A stretch of 64,000 nucleotides of DNA, taken from NCBI GenBank assembly GCA_023313575.1, contig JAJTTP010000003.1:1736001-1800000 (forward strand), read 5' to 3'. Position numbers and translations under genes: made by a program. The notes below the pieces were generated by a model. That model did no database searches. It saw only the letters and a list, made by a program, of their open reading frames with translations, and was not told the DNA's origin. Shown here one piece after another: positions 22,213 through 33,800 of the stretch (position 1 is the stretch's first letter; each line of letters begins with the position of its first letter). Source of the stretch: Eutypella sp. D-1 (taxonomy: Eukaryota; Ascomycota; Sordariomycetes; Xylariales; Diatrypaceae).

Positions 22213-24507
22213 TGCGAGCGTCAGGAAAAAGAAGGGGGGGTGGGTTCGAAGAATAGGGGACACTGGCTTAGATGAGTGAAGAGTTGGAAAACAAAAGCTG
22301 GGGATTCACCCCAGATTATATCCCAAGGCTGGACTGAGAATTGCTATCCAACTACCTAAGCATGACCCCTGAATCGGGGCAAAATATTTTTCTTCCTTCT
22401 CCTCGTACAAGGATTCAGCTATCCATAAGCAGGCATGCTCGGGTAACATGCGCGCGCACACACGCGCATATTTGGCAAGCCATCCTGCAAAATTTATAGC
22501 ACCCTAATATCCGGATGCGACAGTGTTCTGGCTGGTGAATGGGCAGAGGAATGGGCAGATGAACAGGAGCCAGGCGCATGTGGAGTGGAGCGTGCGGTGC
22601 GATGGTATGCGGTGCGCTGCAACCTCGTAATAGCAGCTGCCGACACGAACTCGGGCGGCCAGTCAGAGCCGTGCTCGGCGCCGCAGGGCTTATGCGCGTT
22701 CCTATAGTGACCTGCTACCCGAGCAAGCTGCCCCTGCGTCCGATCCTTTCCTCGCATTCCAACTACAGTGGCCTGCGACAGAGAAAGGTTGGAGCAGGCG
22801 TTTTTATTTCCGCTGCTGCCACCTGATGTGACCCTAAACGAGACCGCACGAGTAAGCGATGGTCTATGTGAACAAGGCCAAACACCACGTGTCGGAAATT
22901 GCATAAGCGCCTTACCCGGTTCTCTACGCGAGGTCACGGGCGAAATGGACATCTGGAAACAGATATGGTTGCGGCCTCTGGCGCCATCGACGCGGACATA
23001 GTGTGTCTCTAGTCGAGTACCGTACTGCCGAGCCTCCGGTCTAGATCGTGTTATTATCCAACCGGCAGTGGAATAAATGGGTACTGCCTTGCCTTTTGTT
23101 GGTGATATATCTTAGCATAAGATATTGATCTTACCATTATACAGGGCTGGCATCATTATGGTTGCTGTTACATGCTTTTACTCTGTAAAATACCCATGGA
23201 AGAGACGTAACGTTTCGTGGCGAGTTAGTAACGTCAAGGTGCAACTGGTCTACCTATCCATCGAGGAATGCGTTTTCGTCTCGGCAAATAAAGGCTTCTG
23301 CATAGTACCGTATAACTAAACCCCAAGAACTATCGGAATGCGGAATGCTTCCTAGCAAGCTTAATTTGGGTGAGATGCAGGCTTTATTATCCGGGGTGGA
23401 AGGAGTAGGCAATTGGCAAGTAAGGGGGACGAAGATCACTTCACTAATCCCTGTCTTCTATTGTTGTCTTTGAGATCCATATCCTGGCGATCATCGTCAT
23501 CCCGATGCAACACGAAGACTAGTTATATGTTGTGGTACCAAGGCCAATTCATACCAAAGCAACTAAGGTAGCTTGGTATTGAGGGATCGGTTCCTCTGGG
23601 TTTCACATTAGGAATCACTCCGCTTTCGCAGTCGTGCAGGCTTCACCGAAGACAAAGAGCTGCGAAGTAGACGGATGGTAGCGCAGCTATGAAGTCAAGT
23701 AATGTACGTCGACGTCCCTCGAGGGACGCCGAAGAAAAGCGAGACCCCATAGCAAAGAGTAGCTATAGTACTAATGATATCTAGGCATTCACAGTTAGTT
23801 AAACCACGTGAATACCTGGGTGACACTGCGAACCAAGAACAAGCTTCATGACCTCAAAAAGGGGCCCTCGAAGGTCGGCAAACATCTGATGAAGGTGAAT
23901 GGCTGTCGGGAGAAGCGATGGCCGGAGGGGGGTTTTTCTCGACGAGGTCAAAAAAAATAAAAAATCAATTGTGGTGATAACTGCAGTCCCGATTTCGGGC
24001 TTGGAGTGCAATAAGGTACATGGAGAGGGAAGTAAGGGGAGCCTTGGAGGTTGTGAAATAGGGGAAGTGGGTGAAAAATACTGCTTCTACATCTGTGTGA
24101 GCACTATGCAATAAGTCTCAATGCCAGAATGCCTGTTGTCCTCCCCTGCACAGGTGGGCAGCTGGCAGAAATCCGACTGTACTACTGCACAGCCCAATAA
24201 GGTACCTAACTAATACCTAAGCATGTAACTATTGTATAAGCTACCTGTAGAGAGGCTGCTAAGCTAAAATTTACTGCGATTCACGTCTCGGAGACGTACG
24301 CGTAAGAATAAGTTGACTACATAAGTATTATAACTAGGTCTTAGCATACTAACAACAGATTTTTGTTTTTATTTTTATAAGGCATACTCGTGTTCTTGAG
24401 CGAGCACCAGAAAGATCAAGTCGATTTAAAATCGAGGTTCCTCAATTAATTAGTGGGCTGCCCGCAGGGATTCCCATTCGGCCATCTGAGATTTGGTGAA
24501 GGGAGCG
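22213..24507. other. Gene-free region (2.3 kb) with two divergent promoters
   Basis: No supported gene. The DNA separates divergent genes and is AT-rich from about 24.2 to 24.4 kb. Open frames at 22.5-23.0 kb on both strands show no family features. Confidence 0.55.
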
Positions 24508-25824
24508 ATGCATTATATTCGACTGCTTCGTCCCCCCACGATAGACACATCGGATCCAGACAATCCAGTTCTCTCGCTTCTCCTGACTATCACCACCGAT
24601 CTAGGCGAATGATTCTTGTATCCTGATGAGCCTATTGATTTGTCATTCTTTACGAATTCTGATGTCGTCCGTGGCCTATATATCGGCCCACGCGACCTCA
24701 AGCCCGTGGATGGCCGTAAATATGTGCAATGGGAGCCGGGCATGCGCGTCCTCAACACCAAGCTGCTGTTTGAGAAGAAGCTTGTGTCTGAAAAGTGTCA
24801 TGTATTGATTACCGCAGATGACCCACCTGAGACGATGTTGTCACTGGATGAGACGCGCGACCTCCTCCCCTGGCGCGTCAAAGAGGATGGGAGAGAGAGC
24901 AAGGGGCTGGTCGCAAGCTTGACCGTCAAGTTCGATGCCGGAGGTGTCTTCTCTACCTCTGTGCGTGAGTTTGCATGTCAGCACAAGCCAGAGGAACTGG
25001 GCGACGTAAGACTTTGCATTGAGGAAGACATTGGAGAGAGCATCGCCCGCCATATTTGGGACGCTGGCTTGGTGACCGCTGCCCTGCTCGCGGACTCCTG
25101 CCGGACGAAGAAACGAGGGCATCGCACCAGTGATTTCCTGCCTCTTGATGAAGACAGAGAAAAAATCAATATCCTCGAGCTTGGATGCGGTGTTGGCATC
25201 CTGGGCATCGCGATCGCTAGCGTTATACGTAGAGCCGCAGAGCAGCAAGGGATCAAGTCAGCCCGCCCGGCCGTTCTCCTCACGGATCTGCCGGAGGCGG
25301 AGGAGCGCGCAAGATCCAATATTTCTCGCTACCAAAACCTCCCGGGGTGGAAAGATTCTTCGACATCTAATATCGACTATGAAAATCTCGACTGGGAAGA
25401 GGGTAGGAACTCACGGTTCGGACCCATCGTTGGATCAAAATGCTGGGACTTCGTTGTGCTGAGTGATTGCACATACAACGTCGATGTATTCCCAGCGCTT
25501 GTGGGGACGCTCGCTTCACTGCATGCTCTAAATATGACGAAATCGGAGCCCGAGGAAAGGGACGCCTTTACGACCCGAGTCTTGATGTCAACAAAGCCTC
25601 GCCACGACTCGGAAAAGGCTCTGTTCAAGCTATTGGAGGATGATGGCTGGTCGTATAACTTGAAAAAGGCCATCCCGCTACCCAAAATTAACGGTGACAC
25701 CGAGGTAGTTGAGGTATACCTGATAGAGAAGAAGGCCGGGTCCATACCATCATCAAGAAAAAGGAAAGGCACCAACACCGTCCTTGCTGACAAACCCTCG
25801 AAGAGGTCCACGTCGGCGGTCTGA
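24508..25824 (+). CDS. METTL21/FAM86-type lysine methyltransferase, with an in-frame TGA at codon 35
   Basis: SAM-dependent protein methyltransferase of the Methyltransf_16 family; substrate unknown. The frame from ATG at 24508 encodes MHYIRLLRPP...LLLTITTDLGE, then TGA (24610-24612), then an intact 404-codon run starting FLYPDEPIDLSFFTN and ending at the stop in 25824. The peptide before the stop joins naturally to the peptide after it, as in fungal relatives that I recall having Ser or Thr between LG(D/E) and FL. SAM-binding motif I is ILELGCGVGILGIAIA (near codon 223), followed by VLLTDLPEA and the family's DFVVLSDCTYN motif; the basic C-terminus is RKRKG..KPSKRST. No GT..AG intron would remove the TGA and keep the frame. 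It may be a recent nonsense mutation, a sequence error or readthrough; a shorter protein from a later ATG would lose the N-terminus. Confidence 0.8.
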
Positions 25825-25929
25825 TTAGGAGGCATTATACTTCAAGCCTTAAGATAGCTACTACTACTAAAACACACGGACAGAGGCCAAAATGTTCGAT
25901 GATCTATTATATATCTAAGTACTATCGTA

Positions 25930-27258
25930 TCAGTAGCTCCGTGGCAAATGCAGGACCTTTTCCGAGATGAAGTTCAAGATCATCTCGCGACTAATGGGCG
26001 CGATCCGGGGCACGAAGCACTCCCTCATCCACCGCTCTACGTCGTACTCCACCGCATACCCCATCCCACCGTGGGTCAGAATCGCACGCTCGCAGGCCTT
26101 GAAGGCGGCCTCCGCCGCCAGGTACTTGGCGGTGTTGGCAGCGACGCCGACATCCTTCTTGACAGAATTTTTGCCGGCTCTGCTCTGGTCGAAGAGCCTC
26201 GCAGCGTGGTACGTGGCGAGCTTCGCGGCCTCGAGTTGCATATATACGTCGGCGAGCGGGTGCGCGATGCCTTGGTTCTGGCCGATGGGGCGCCGAAAGA
26301 CGACGCGGTCGCGCGCGTACTGCGCGGCGCGGCCCAGCGCCGCGTAGCCCAGCCCCAACGACTCGGCGGCCAGTAGACAGCGCTCCGCGTTCATACCGTG
26401 CATGACAATGCGGAAGCCGTCGCCCTCAGAGCCAATCATCGTCTCGGCGGGTATCCGGTAGTCGTCGAAGAAGACTTCATTCGCATCCACGGCGCGCCCG
26501 CCCATCTTGTCGATCTTCCGCACATCAAGCCCCGGCGCCGACCGGTCGAGGTCGATGCAGAAGAGCGAGAGGGCATCGCTCGGCCGCTGCACCTCCTCCA
26601 GCGGCCTCGTGCGCGCTAGTAGCACCATCTTCTGCGCTACCTGCGCGCAGGTGATCCAGATCTTCTGGCCCGTGACGCTATACGACCCGTCGTCCAGCTT
26701 CTTCGCGAAGGTCTTCAGGCGTAGCGTGTCGAGCCCAGCGTCGGGCTCCGTGACGCCGAAGCAAGCGCGCAGCCGCCCGGCCACGATCCCCGGCAACGTG
26801 TCGCGTAGCTGCTCCTCGGTCCCGAACGCGACCAGCGGCTGCGTCGCGTAGACGTTCGCGTGCACCGCTTGGGCGCCCGCCATGCCGGCGCCGGACTCTG
26901 TGATCGTCTGCATCATGATGGCGGCTTCGGAAATGCCGAGACCGGCCCCGAGGGACTCGGGTAGCGCTATCCCGAGCCACCCACCCTCCGCCAGCGCCGC
27001 ATGGAAATCGGCTGGGTCCGTCTGCGTCCGCTCGCGCTCCCGCCAATACTCGTTAGGGAAGCGCGCGCACACCGCCGCCACGCCCTCCCGTACAGCCATC
27101 TGGTCCTCCGTCAGGTGCGACGTGCTGCCTCCGGATTCCATGTCTTGGCGACGCCGCGGCGTTGCCGAGAACGCACGAGGGCCTGCGTGTGGTTTTACGA
27201 GCGCATCGGTGACTATGGGCCGGGCGCGCCGGATCTGGCGCGCGAGGACTCGGGACAT
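25930..27258 (-). CDS. Mitochondrial acyl-CoA dehydrogenase
   Basis: FAD-dependent alpha,beta-dehydrogenation of an acyl-CoA thioester in beta-oxidation or branched-chain catabolism; chain-length preference cannot be told. Single exon, 442 residues from ATG at 27258. The in-frame extension to 27414 is hydrophobic leader-like DNA and was not chosen, because MSRVLARQIRRARPIV with later RAFSATPRRR looks like a mitochondrial presequence. The three-part fold is complete: an N-terminal helical domain (HLTEDQMAVREGVAAVCARF), a beta domain with flavin-contacting ACFGVTEPDAGLDT and YSVTGQKIWITCA, and a C-terminal helical domain (AAESLGLGYAALGRAAQYA, RRPIGQNQGIAHPLAD, THGGMGYAVEYDVERWMRE), the last being where the catalytic Glu lies in this family. 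It ends 105 bp from the convergent methyltransferase gene. Confidence 0.93.
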   Translation of the reverse strand: MSRVLARQIRRARPIVTDALVKPHAGPRAFSATPRRRQDMESGGSTSHLTEDQMAVREGVAAVCARFPNEYWRERERTQTDPADFHAALAEGGWLGIALPESLGAGLGISEAAIMMQTITESGAGMAGAQAVHANVYATQPLVAFGTEEQLRDTLPGIVAGRLRACFGVTEPDAGLDTLRLKTFAKKLDDGSYSVTGQKIWITCAQVAQKMVLLARTRPLEEVQRPSDALSLFCIDLDRSAPGLDVRKIDKMGGRAVDANEVFFDDYRIPAETMIGSEGDGFRIVMHGMNAERCLLAAESLGLGYAALGRAAQYARDRVVFRRPIGQNQGIAHPLADVYMQLEAAKLATYHAARLFDQSRAGKNSVKKDVGVAANTAKYLAAEAAFKACERAILTHGGMGYAVEYDVERWMRECFVPRIAPISREMILNFISEKVLHLPRSY

Positions 27259-28694
27259 AACTGGTTTATGTGTGTACCTTGGTTCAAAACGAGTTGATTG
27301 CGGTAGCGGGAGAAGAAATGGAAAAGTAATGAGAAACGTTTTGATATATACGATGTCAATAAATGTACCTAAGAATGAGACTGTGGGGGTACCGACGTAA
27401 CTTAGCCCCAACACTACTTTTACCTCGGTCGGCGGTTCACTCCGTACCCCGGCGTAATACTAGTCAGTAAGTAAATTGTCGGCAGACATCCGATGTAGTC
27501 GATGGTATCCGGTATAGTCGGAGGACATCCGATGGCCCACAAACCTGTGCCGGAGGCGGCGGGCCATTAAGAGTGTAACTGGAGATGAACAACGAACAGC
27601 CCGCTTCAAGAAAACAAACATTTGGACAAAATTTTCCGTGCCTAGTATACGAGTAGCCTCTCCTTGCATGAATTCATGCATTTTGTCATTGATATACCAT
27701 TGAACGATTATGAGACGCCATCTATAAGGCCCGGGGCGTACAATAATAGTAAATGTCGGGTATCATGATAGATCCATATTCGCTTTCTCTTCACTGCGTG
27801 CCGCAATACTTTCAATATTACATCTCTACAACCTCTTGTCGAACTGGACATTTCCCTATTCCCAGGGGACAGTCGGGGGTCGCTGCCGCCATGCATTCTC
27901 ACCAGAAGGCTGTTTGACGGCGTTACACATTCGAGTAGGTGTACGGGGCTTTCTACCTAACGTATCTACCAAAAAACTTTCTTGTGTACAGCACCCACAA
28001 CACCGAAATACAACCGCCATGCTCCCTTTCCTAAGTAACGTGGATCGATAGCGATCGATAGTAATATGTTTTGTCTGGCCTGGTGTAGACTTCGTGCACG
28101 AAGGCGACTTCCCTCACTTCTCTTCGTTAACGCTGTATCTTGGTGGACTCGTCAGGGGTCAGGGGGGAAGCTACGAGGATGGCAAGAACCATGCGCGTGT
28201 CTATGTCGCCAGACAGGCAGGCGTACCCAAAGCCCCTTCAATATCAATCAGTCAGGGGCCTCCCTCAGGGTCGTCCTTTGACCTTCTACCACTCGAGATG
28301 TTTGGGCTCGCTGGGTGTATTATCATAGTTGGCAGATACAATTCTCCCGAACCATTCTCATCTAGATAACCCACAACAACCTCTCTTTTCAACCCTCGTT
28401 TCTATCCGTTCCCCCGTTTCCATCTCTCGTATTAGTTATATTCATGCCATCTGCCGAACATCGCTGGCCACTCGTTCCGGCACTAGAAGGAGAAAGCAGT
28501 AGTATATCTCGTTCCCGACAACCGTTATCTGTGCCTCGTTTTTTAATGCATAATATAAGGCCCGACGGAGCAAAAAAAGCAAGTCATTGATAAACAAAGT
28601 CCCATTGCAACGGACTGTCTCTTCGAGCTCCCTCCCTTCAGCCGTATACAATCTCCTACACATCAATTCAGGAAAAAAAGATAACGCATCCACA
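27259..28694. other. Intergenic region with two divergent promoters
   Basis: No gene supported. Near 27483-27533 the phrase GGCAGACATCCGATG / GGAGGACATCCGATGG is an imperfect direct repeat spaced by about 50 bp. The last 250 bp are AT-rich and pyrimidine-rich, as expected for a leader. Confidence 0.55.
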
Positions 28695-29594
28695 ATGTCC
28701 TCCCGAGCCCAGGACCACCCTTATGAGGCCCCTTCGACCCCGGTCATCCCCATCATCACGAGGACGCCGCCGACGCCGACGCCATCAACGGCATCATTGG
28801 CGTCCGAGACGCTCACCATGACCACCACAGCGACAGCCACGACGACGGCCTCAGGACCCAAGAAGGAAGAAGAAGAAGGAGCAGAAGCACAAGACACGCC
28901 ACTATCAAGGACTACGACCGCGGTCCCAACAACACCGCACACGGCCGACGTCTCCGGCCCCGGCCCCGGCTCTAACTCCAACTCCAACCCTAGAGACCCG
29001 CAGCGGTCCCGACTCCGCCGCGCCTGCGCCGCCGTGCGGCCCACGAGCCGGGAGGCGGTGCTGATGGGATGCTGGCTCGTGGCAACAGCGGCGTTTGTGG
29101 GGTCAGCGGCGGGGGTGGCGGTGGTAGCGGAGGTGCAAGGACGAGAGCAGGAGGACGGGACGGACCATAAAGAAGGCTGGACGCGTGGGGGACTCACAGC
29201 GCTGGGTGTATGCTGCGCGGTGGTACACGGGGCATCGACGGCGCTGTTCACGGGCGTGGTGTCGGTGGAAGCGCGGCGGCGGAGCCGCGGGGCATCATCG
29301 TCATCGTCGCCGTCATGGGAGCGCGGAGCGGCGCCGTAGCTGGGCGCGTTCACGGGCGCCCTCGCCGCCGCCATCGTCCTGCTCATCGTCGCCGAGCTCC
29401 GCGTCTGGGCCGGCGAGAACTGGGCCTACGTCTGGCTCCTCGTCAACGCCGCCTGGCTTGCCTGCCTCGCCCTTGAGTGCGTCACCGGCTTCTGGCTCCA
29501 CGTGCTCGAGACCCTTGCCCGTTGCTTCGCCGTCGTCTGGCGTGGCGAGGACGGCGGCGGTGGTCGCAGCCGCCGCGGCTACGAGTGGGTGTAG
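28695..29594 (+). CDS. Predicted four-helix membrane protein, with an in-frame TAG at codon 215
   Basis: I do not recognise the family. From ATG at 28695 (cacaATGtcc) the frame encodes about 120 disordered Thr/Pro/Ser-rich residues. Hydrophobic segment 1 follows (AVLMGCWLVATAAFVGSAAG), then segment 2 (GGLTALGVCCAVVHGASTAL), a basic/Ser linker (ARRRSRGASSSSS), and TAG at 29337-29339. The same frame continues without another stop to TAG at 29592-29594. That part adds segment 3 (FTGALAAAIVLLIVAEL) and segment 4 (YVWLLVNAAWLACLALE), so four helices form a plausible unit. Either a short GC-rich intron ends at this TAG (acceptor cgccgTAG, candidate donors GTGTCG or GTGGAA about 70-80 bp before), or the codon is a nonsense change; CAG to TAG is the type of change RIP makes. 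Intron boundaries are undecided. Confidence 0.55.
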
Positions 29595-30881
29595 ATGGGG
29601 CCCCTGCTCCCCACCCTTTTTTTTCCTTCTCTGACTTGTGCATGACTACTTAAAGGTGGAGGAGAGGCTTTAACACTTCCTCTATTAATGCCTTGAATAA
29701 ATGCCTTAAGCGTACGTTGGACATCAGCTAGCCGAAGAAGATTCGATGCAACGACGAAGCAGGATAACTCTTATCGACCAGACCTACCTAGACTTAATAA
29801 ATACGGTACATACGCCTTTCTCTCTCTCTCGTGCAAGACACCATACCTACATTGAAAAGTTTTATCTTTAAACGTAGGAGTAGGACGTGCGCTTGACTTG
29901 CTGGGCCACGCTAGCTGCGCAACTTGCTGATTTGCTGTTTTTACGACTTGCTGATGAGTGAGTGAGGCAAGGAGGTATCTAGAGTATAAAAGCAGATGTA
30001 AGATAAACTTGACGAAAAGGCGGCACAGTGCTGACGTACACGTGTAGTAGAAATAAGTTACTGTGGTATTACGGATGCTACTTTGTCGACGGAGAATCAA
30101 GGCACAGGATACGCACTATCTTAACTGAAGCAGCACCACACACGTACCATAAACCTCCGGGGCACCTCGAAAATATCTATTAAAAATACATTCCATAGGG
30201 ACCGAATCTTCTGAAGAAATAATGTCCTCCCGGGGGAGGGGGAGGGCCTCCTTTGCCTCGCGTAAACTACCTTGAAAACGCCATCTTCCATTTCTTCCAC
30301 GCATAGGCGCACGCACTACACCTTCTCTTGTCTGAGCACTACTCTCTCTGTCTGGATAGAAGAAAATAATAACAAAAAAACAAGCCATCTTGCAGAGACT
30401 TGTCGCTGGTCTACCCTCTTCTTCGTCTAGCGTAAGGGAAGGTAAAGGTGACGGCTTCGTAAGCCATCCCAAAGGGGGTGGAGTTTTTAATAAGAAAGAA
30501 ATATCAAAAAAGGGGAAGATCCAGGGCACGAAAAAAGCTAGGGGTATAGCCTCCCCGGGTTCATCCCCGCCTCTTGCAATGCGCCGTAAAAGCCGGATAT
30601 GCGTTGAATCATCCTCGATACACATGCCAATCATTTCTCCCTCCCCGATTCCCGAGAATTGAGATATCGCCGTACGCCAGGAACACCAAATGCGTGGTCG
30701 GGGATATGCGATGCCTCGAGTGCGTGCGCATACCAGCCACTATAGATGAGTCCGTCCTTTTGACACCGAACTCGGTAACGAAGCAAGCCGACGTCTTGTT
30801 TCCAGTGTCGGCCTAAAGCCTCCAATTAAGGGCTAGCAGCTTGATTATTACTTCGCCTTTGTTGCGAGAAACCCAACAGAT
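29595..30881. other. Convergent 3' intergenic region
   Basis: No supported gene. A minus-strand open frame of 172 codons (30116-30634) has no motifs and low coding character. Confidence 0.5.
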
Positions 30882-33800
30882 CTATTCGCCATCGCTCTGG
30901 ACACTGCTTCCGCCCCCATTCGCTTGGCTGGTACCGTTAGTCACCAGCTTGATACGCGTGGTACCGCCTGAAGCCTGGGGCGTCCCGACGCTAGTGGGAG
31001 CAACAGAGCTATCCTTCGCAGAACCATCTTCGAGCTCAGCAAGCTCTGGATGCTGCGCAAGCTCTTCCTGAGCCTTGTCGTTGAAGAATTTCTACTTATG
31101 GTTAGTATGTTTCAGTCTGTATAGGGCACGTAGGGTATGAATCTTTGACTAACCTCCATGACGTTTGCATCAGAGTACAGAAGGCTTCCGTCCTCATTGT
31201 ATGTTCTGCAATTGTTGCACATCAAGATGATATCCCGTCGCATGTCATTGATGCTGTTGTACTCCTCTTTCTTGATCTTTGCGAATATCTGATTCATACA
31301 GATAGGCTCTTTGATGAGCACATAATAATCGCCGTAATCCCGCTTCGACGGTAGTTTGATGAAGGGTCCGATGATGAGACGCTTTGAGGGCTCGTCCTCT
31401 TCGTCCTCCTCTTCAACTGGCATATCGGCTTCAAGTACCATGAGGCCCTCATATATAGTCCGCAAGCTCTTTTGAAGAGCGGCCCGCATCTCCGGCGGGA
31501 GACGTGGTTCGTTGACGGGTGCAACAGCCTTGGGCCGGCCCAGAGGTCCGCGCCTCTTTTTGAGCGGCGGTTCGCCATCTTCATCATCGGCTTTGCGCTT
31601 TTCATTCTTGCTGCCAGGCTTCCGACCTCGCTTCTTGGGCGTGGTATCTAGGTCTTCTGTGCTTGCGCGGCTTGCACTGGGAGAGTTGGCGTTCGACACA
31701 TTGAAAACTGCGAGCTTCTTGAGCCTATTATTCTCGCGCTTGTCCTTTCGAGCTTGCTTGCGAGCTGCCGCCGCTTCTGGCGAGTCGTCATCGTCGTCTA
31801 CGGCCATGAGCCATTGCTCCTCGGTCAAGCCGTCGTCATACTTCACACGAGTACGCTCACGGGCGCCACGACCCAGCACCTCTTCCTGTTCCTCGGAGAC
31901 GGGGTTTCCTTCGGTGAGATAGATGTCAGGAAGTTCATCCTCAGCCATGAGTCGCGGTACCCCCTTGCTGCCCGGCGCAGTTCCATAAGTAGGGTCCTTC
32001 ATGCGCTCCTCGTCGAGTTTCTGGAAGGTGACGACCTCTTCGTCGTCTCGGGCCAAGATAAGATTCAGCTCCTCGTCATCCATCTCTTCCTGTTCGCCAG
32101 ACTCCGCCAAGTCGGCAGACTCAAGCAACGTCCGCAGCATGGCATCTCGATCAGTTTCCGAGGACTTGTTATCGAAGCGACCGGCCTGAATGACTTTGCT
32201 GTCTATGTCAAGCTTGAACCGCGCCCGTTCCAGAATCTTCTCCTCCACAGAGCTGGAGCTCACAAGACGTAAGATACGCACTTCATTCTTCTGACCGATA
32301 CGATGCGCACGATCTTGAGCCTGCAAATCCTGATGAGGATTCCAATCGGAGTCGTAGATGATGACGGTGTCGGCCGTTTGCAGGTTGAGACCTAGACCAC
32401 CGGCACGGGTCGAAAGCAAGAACATGAAGTATGGAGAGTCGGGGGCATTGAAGGCTTTCAGCAGGTCGGAGCGGTCCTCAGATTTTGTCGTACCATCTAA
32501 ACGCAGGTATTGAAGTCCTCGGAACCGGAGGAAGTCTTCCATGATATCCATGATAGCCGTCATCTGGAAAAACATCAAGACACGATGACCGGTCGCCTTG
32601 TATTTGGGCAGAATCCGATCGAGCAGCTCGAACTTACCCGCCGTTCTCCAAAGAAGGTCGTTGCTAGTGTTGGTGGGGTTCATCTGGTTCTCAACCTCGT
32701 CAAAAACGAATGGGTGGTTGCACAGCTTGCGGAGCTGCATGATCATGTTGCTGAGACCACGAGCACCCGTCTTGCCACCCTTGCCATCGCTAACGGCGAT
32801 CTTGTTGTGGGTGACCATCTGCTTGTAGAGACGCGACTGCAGGGCCGAGAACTTGCACTTGATGACCTTTTCAGTCTTGTCTGGCAAGTCCTTCTCGACA
32901 TCCTTCTTGAGACGCCGGAGCAGGAACGGTTGTAGCACCTTGTGAAGACGGCGAATGACTAGAATCTGTTCTTCTTCATTCAGCTCCATCTTGTCCTGTC
33001 CACCAGTGTTTGCAAAGGGTGTGTTGAACCATTCGTCGAACGTCTTGACCGACTTGAAAATGGTCGGCAGAACGAAGTTGAGCATGGCCCACAATTCAGT
33101 CAGGTTATTTTGAAGAGGCGTTCCCGTGAGAATGAGACGGAAGCGCGTGCTGTAGTACTGGGAGATCGTGGCGCTAAGCTTCGAGTTCGTATTCTTCATG
33201 CGATGGCCTTCGTCGATGATCATGTGGAACCACTTGATTTTGCTCAGGATCGGACGGTCTTTGATAATGTATTCGTACGTCGTGAGCAGAACCTGGAACT
33301 TCCCTTGCCGGATCTTCTCCTGCTGCTGCTTCCGTGCATTTGGCGGACCCTTGTATACGACACGGGCGACTGAGGGAGCCCATTTCTCGAACTCCAAATT
33401 CCAGTTGGTCAAGGTACTGAGTGGGACGATAACCAGGTAAGGGCCCTGCTGCATCTTCTTCTCAATAAGGTAGGTGATCAAACTGATTGTCTGGATCGTC
33501 TTTCCGAGACCCATTTCGTCAGCAAGAATACCGTTGAGGTTGTTGTTGTAAAGCGATAGCATCCATTGGAGACCCTTGATCTGGTACTCTTTGAGCCTTC
33601 CGCCGACCAGAATGTTGGCCTGCTCCGTGACCTCTTCCTTGACCCGATGAGCCACGGCGTAGTAGTCAATCTTCCGGCCGGGACCTTCCACGACATCATC
33701 CTCGGGATCGCTCTCCTCCTCCGGCAGGATCCCAGTTTCGTCTCTATAGAGGTCCGCAGCTTGGCGCCGCTGTGCCTTAACGGACGACGCAAGCTGGTGC

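Noticed and set aside
22494..22952. Minus-strand ORF of 152 codons
   Set aside because: No motif or homologue recognised; arises in gene-free DNA.
28721..29386. Minus-strand ORF of 221 codons
   Set aside because: Shadow of the GC-rich plus-strand membrane-protein gene; no motifs.
30116..30634. Minus-strand ORF of 172 codons
   Set aside because: No recognisable domain, no promoter-like context and weak coding composition.
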